Assembly: GCA_037974665.1 (NCBI GenBank)
Contig: CM075775.1
Location: 64,598,644-64,662,643 of the forward strand
DNA from: Ehretia macrophylla
Lineage: Eukaryota > Streptophyta > Magnoliopsida > Boraginales > Ehretiaceae
DNA length: 64,000 bases
Reading direction: 5' to 3'
Numbering within the stretch: the stretch's first letter is position 1; each line of letters opens with the position of its first letter. The notes beneath the pieces are model-generated. The model saw only the letters and a list, made by a program, of their open reading frames with translations, ran no database searches and had not been told where the DNA came from. Of this stretch, positions 60,638 through 64,000 are shown in pieces. The position numbers and the translations under genes are program-made.

Positions 60638-61689
60638 CCTTTTCAATTTTTTTTTCTCCGGTCAGGGTTGCCAAGATACTTTATCCACCACATTTCTATT
60701 ATCAAATCCCAAGGCCCCTTGGGCAAGACAACTTTGCTTCACGTGGAGGCTGGGCCAGCAAACTGAGGGCATAGTGCTTGTCACCAGGTCTCCGTCGCTC
60801 CGGTGCCCATAACTTTTGATCCGTAAGGAGTTACGCGGCGCACAACATACCGTTGTAAAGCTCCCTAAGAGCTCTACGACAAGGGCAGCCAGCTTGCTCG
60901 ATGTGCCCTTTTTGGAGCCGAAAATCGAATGTTTTCATTAGTTTCGAGAAACTTTTCTATTTTTTTCCTGTTTTTCCGTCCTGGATCGTACGTCGTGAGC
61001 TGTTAAAAGGACGAAAATCGTACTCACGGGACATTAGAGGGCCCTACAATGTGTCGATATCACGTATTGCAAGGATGCTGTGTTGTTGAAGCAGATGGGT
61101 TGTCGTTAAGCACGTTGGGCCTTCTGAATGGGCCATTTCTCTAGGCTGGGATTGTGAATCGTTAACACATAAAGGAATCCACCACATTTCTATTATCGAA
61201 TCCCACGGTACCTTGGGCAGGACAACTTCGCTTCACATGGAGGCTGGGCCCGCAAACTGAGGGCGTAGGGCTTGTGACCAGGTCTCCGTCGCTCCAGTGC
61301 CCATAACTTTTGATCCGTAAGGAGTTACGCGGCACACAACATACCGTTGCAAAGCTCTCCGAGAGCTCTATGACGGGGGCAGCCACGTTGGTCGCTGTGC
61401 CCTTTTTGGAGCCCAAAATCTAACGTTTTCATCTGTTTCATGCCACTTTTCTTAATTTGCTCCGTTTTTCCATCCCGGATTGTACGTTGTGAGCTGTTAA
61501 AAGGACGACAACCTTTCTCGCTGGAAATTAGAGGGCCCTACAACGGGTCGATATCACGACTTACGAGGATGCTGCGTTATTGAAGCGGATGGGTTGTCGT
61601 TAAGCACATTGGGCCTTCTGAATGAGCTATCTCTCTAGGCTGGGACTGTAAACGGTTAACACATAAAGGAATTGTGCCCTCAACAAGAC
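60638..61689 (+). repeat. Fused spacers of a second unit that lost its 5S gene
   Basis: 1052 bp between genes. Near 61178 the promoter sequence AACACATAAAGGAAT joins CCACCACATTTC directly, removing the last promoter bases, the whole gene, the T tract and early spacer (183 bp). The junction differs from that near 9192, so this is an independent event. Confidence 0.9.
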
Positions 61690-61808
61690 GGGTGCGACCA
61701 TACCAGCACTAATGCACCGGATCCCATCAGAACTCCGAAGTTAAGCGTGCGTGGGCGAGAGTAGTACTAGGATGGGTGACCCCTTGGGAAGTCCTCGTGT
61801 TGCCCCCC
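61690..61808 (+). rRNA. 5S rRNA copy 73
   Basis: Full length. Changes: T9C, T62G, C95T, A115C. The following spacer has a 14-bp deletion near 62065. Confidence 0.94.
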
Positions 61809-62352
61809 TTTTTTCAAATTTTTTTTCTCCGATGAGGGTTGCCAAGATAATTTATCCACCGCATTTCTATTATCGATTCCCACGACACATTGGGCAAGAC
61901 AACTTCGCTTCACGTGGAGGCTGGGCCGGCAAACCGCGGGCATAGGGCTTGTGACCAGGTCTCCGTCACTCCGGTGCCCATAACTTTTGATCCGTAAGGA
62001 GGTACACGGCGCACAGCCTACCGTTGCAAAACTCTCTGAAAGCTCTACGACGGGGGCAGCTAGCCCTTTTTGGAGCCCAAAATCGAACGTTTTCATCAGT
62101 TTCGGGCCACTTTCTATTTTGGCTATGATTTTTCGTCCCGGATCGTACGTCGTGAGCTGTTAAAAGGACAACAACCTTTCTCGCAGGACATTAGAGGGCC
62201 CTACAACACGTCGATATCATGTCTTGCGAGTATGCTGCGTTGTTGAAGTGGATGGGTTGTCGTTAAGCACATTGGGCCTTCTGAATGGGCCATCTCTCTA
62301 GGCTAGGACTGTGAACCACTAACACATAAAGGAATTGTGCCGTCAACATGAC

Positions 62353-62471
62353 GGGTGCGATCATACCAGCACTAATGCACCGGATCCCATCAAAACTCCG
62401 AAGTTAAGCGTGCTTGGGCGAGAGTAGTACTAGGATGGGTGACCCCCTGGGAAGTCCTCGTGTTGCACCCC
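62353..62471 (+). rRNA. 5S rRNA copy 74, near-consensus
   Basis: A single change (G41A). The internal promoter and terminator are intact, but CCCTC in the promoter is CCGTC. One of the two best candidates for a functional copy. Confidence 0.97.
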
Positions 62472-62473
62472 CC

Positions 62474-62488
62474 TTTTCAATTTTTTTT
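62474..62488 (+). terminator. Pol III terminator T tract after 5S (representative)
   Basis: Three bases after the gene end at 62471 come TTTT and then, after CAA, a run of eight T. Oligo-T on the non-template strand is the RNA polymerase III termination signal. The same arrangement follows almost all full-length copies; the eight-T run varies from about six to nine and is sometimes interrupted (for example after 4555 and 18630). Confidence 0.8.
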
Positions 62489-63029
62489 GCTCCAGTTAGG
62501 GTTGCCAAGATACTTTATCCACCTCATTTCAATTATCGAATCCCACGGCACCTTGGGCAGGACAACTTCGCTTTACGTGGAGGCTGGGCCAGCAAACCGA
62601 GGGCGTAGGGCTTGTGACCCGGTCGCTGTCGCTCCGGTGCTCATAAATTTTGATCTGTAAGGAGTTACGCGGCGCACAGCATACCGTTGCAAAGCTCTCC
62701 GAGAGTTCTATGACGGGGGCAACTAGCTTGCTCGATTTGCCCTTTTTGGAGCACAAAATCGAACGTTTTCATCAGTTTCGAGCAACTTTTCTATTTTTGC
62801 TCTGTTTTTCTGTCTTGAATTGTATGTCATGAGCTTTTAAAAGGACGACAACCTTTCTCGCGGGACAATAGAGGGCCCTACTACGTGTCGATGTCATGTC
62901 TTACGAGGATGTTGCGTTGTTGAAGTGGATGGGTTGTCGTTAAGCACATAGGGCCTTTTGAATGGGCCATCTCTCTAGGCTGGGACTGTAAACCACTAAC
63001 ACATAAAGGAATTGTGCCCTCAACATGAC

Positions 63030-63148
63030 GGGTGCGATCATACCAGCACTAATGTACCGGATCCCATCAGAACTCCGGAGTTAAGCGTGCTTGGTCGAGA
63101 GTAGTACTAGGATGGGTGACCCCTTGGGAAGTCCTTGTGTTGCACCCC
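63030..63148 (+). rRNA. 5S rRNA copy 75
   Basis: Full length. Changes: C26T, A49G, G66T, C95T, C107T. Confidence 0.95.
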
Positions 63149-63705
63149 CCTTTTCAATTTTTTTTGCTCTAGTTAGGGTTGCCAAGATACTTTATGCACC
63201 ACATTTCTATTATCGAATCCCACGGCACCTTGGGTAGCACAACTTCACTTCACATGGAGGCTAGGCCAGCAAACCGAGGGCGTAGGGCTTGTGACCAGGT
63301 CTCCGTCGCTCCAGTGCACATAACTTTTGATCCGTAAAGAGTTACACGGCGCACAGTTTACCTTTGGAAAGCTCTCCGAGGGCACTTTGACGGGGGCAAC
63401 TAGCTTGCTCGCTGTGTGCTTTTTGGAGCCCAAAATCGAACCTTTTTATCAGTTTCAGGCAACTTTTCTATTTTTGCTCTATTTTTCCGTCCCAGATCGT
63501 ACGTCGTGAGCTGTTAAAAGGACGACAACCTTACTTGCGGGACATTAGAGGGCCCTACAATGCTCGATATCACGGTTTGCAAGGATGCTGCGTTGTTGAA
63601 GCCGATGGGTTCCCGTTAAGCCCATTGGGCCTTCTGAAAGAGGCATGTCTCTAGGCTGGGACTGTGAACCGTTAACACATAAATGAATTGTGCCCTCAAC
63701 ATGAC

Positions 63706-63824
63706 GGGTATGATCATTACAGCACTAATGCACCGGATCCCATTAGAACTCCAAAGTTAAGCGTGCTTGGGCGAGAGTAGTACTAGGATGGTTGACCCCC
63801 TGGGAAGTTCTCGTGTTGCACCCC
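63706..63824 (+). rRNA. 5S rRNA copy 76
   Basis: Full length. Changes: G5A, C6T, A13T, C14A, C39T, G48A, G87T, C104T. Last gene in the window; its spacer runs to the right edge. Confidence 0.93.
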
Positions 63825-64000
63825 CCTTTTCAATTTTTTTTGCTCCGGTTAGGGTTGCCAAGATACTTTATCAACCACATTTCTATTATTGAATCCCATG
63901 GCGCATTGGGCAAGACAACTTCGCATCACGTGGAGGCTGGGCCAGCAAACCGAGGGCGTAGGGCTTGTGACCAAGTCTCCTTCGCTCCGATGCCCATAAC

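Larger units (their letters stand above)
39972..64000 (+). repeat. 5S rDNA tandem array, segment 3
   Basis: Thirty-five full-length 5S copies and one unit that lost its gene (junction near 61178). Spacing is 675-679 bp almost throughout, apart from 663 bp before 62353 (a small deletion near 62065). It begins with the degenerate right target duplication of the LARD-like element and continues the spacer interrupted at 29673. Higher-order repeats are visible at 41.6-44.3 kb and 51.7-59.8 kb. The last spacer runs off the right edge, so the array continues. Confidence 0.97.

Noticed and set aside
1791..62608. Recurring 60-73-codon frames on the + strand reading through the 5S gene (starting MGESSTRMGDPLGS or MTPWEVLVLHPP)
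   Set aside because: They are translations of the 5S gene and its T tract, repeated with the unit. Frames break freely in different copies and they are not under protein-level constraint.
585..63433. Recurring minus-strand frames of about 60-100 codons across the spacer (SFATVCCAPRNSLRIKSYGHRSDG type)
   Set aside because: Antisense to the spacer, repeated by the array and broken at random by substitutions. No known domain.
1..64000. Cassandra-type retrotransposons (which carry 5S-like sequence in their LTRs) as the source of the array
   Set aside because: The genes are near-complete 5S with normal promoter and terminator, units are uniform at 677 bp, and no primer-binding site, purine tract or TG...CA boundary recurs in the spacer.
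1..64000. CRISPR array
   Set aside because: Repeats are 677-bp rDNA units with long homologous spacers, not short repeats with unique spacers.
1..64000. An undescribed multi-gene biological system
   Set aside because: There is no coding sequence beyond chance frames. The window is fully explained by 5S rDNA and two retrotransposon-derived insertions; the novelty lies in array structure.

Overview
This window is plant nuclear DNA. It is a long head-to-tail array of 5S ribosomal RNA genes, all on the + strand, interrupted by two LTR-retrotransposon-derived insertions. I find no protein-coding gene. The 5S sequence (119 nt, with a transcription factor IIIA/IIIC-type internal control region), its upstream signals (AT-rich box near -27, GC near -13, C at -1) and the downstream T tract are those of angiosperm 5S rDNA. 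I cannot name the species.

Layout: 1-20140 is array segment 1 (31 gene copies). 20141-22771 is a 2.6-kb solo LTR on the + strand with a perfect 5-bp target duplication. 22772-29673 is array segment 2 (10 copies). 29674-39971 is a 10.3-kb LTR element on the - strand with 3.7-kb LTRs, a primer-binding site, a polypurine tract and a non-coding 2.9-kb interior, which fits a non-autonomous LARD-type element. 39972-64000 is array segment 3 (35 copies). Removing each insertion together with one target duplication restores the normal gene-to-gene spacing of about 677 bp.

The repeat unit is 677 bp: a 119-bp gene and a 558-bp spacer. I count 76 gene copies: 72 full length and 4 truncated at nucleotide 78. 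The 4 truncated copies share the same 247-bp deletion. Two further units have lost the gene altogether. No full-length copy I read matches the array consensus exactly; the closest two differ at one base and the worst at about 15. Most changes are C-to-T or G-to-A, many at CpG. Together with the insertions, this suggests a weakly homogenised, probably methylated and largely silent 5S locus.

The array has higher-order structure. There is a four-unit (about 2.7 kb) repeat present three times at 51.7-59.8 kb, a two-unit repeat around 41.6-44.3 kb, and a 1107-bp truncated-plus-full dimer repeated at 13.6-15.8 kb. The solo LTR and the LARD-like LTRs share two conserved blocks in the same order, including a hairpin kept by structure more than by sequence, so they are distant relatives.
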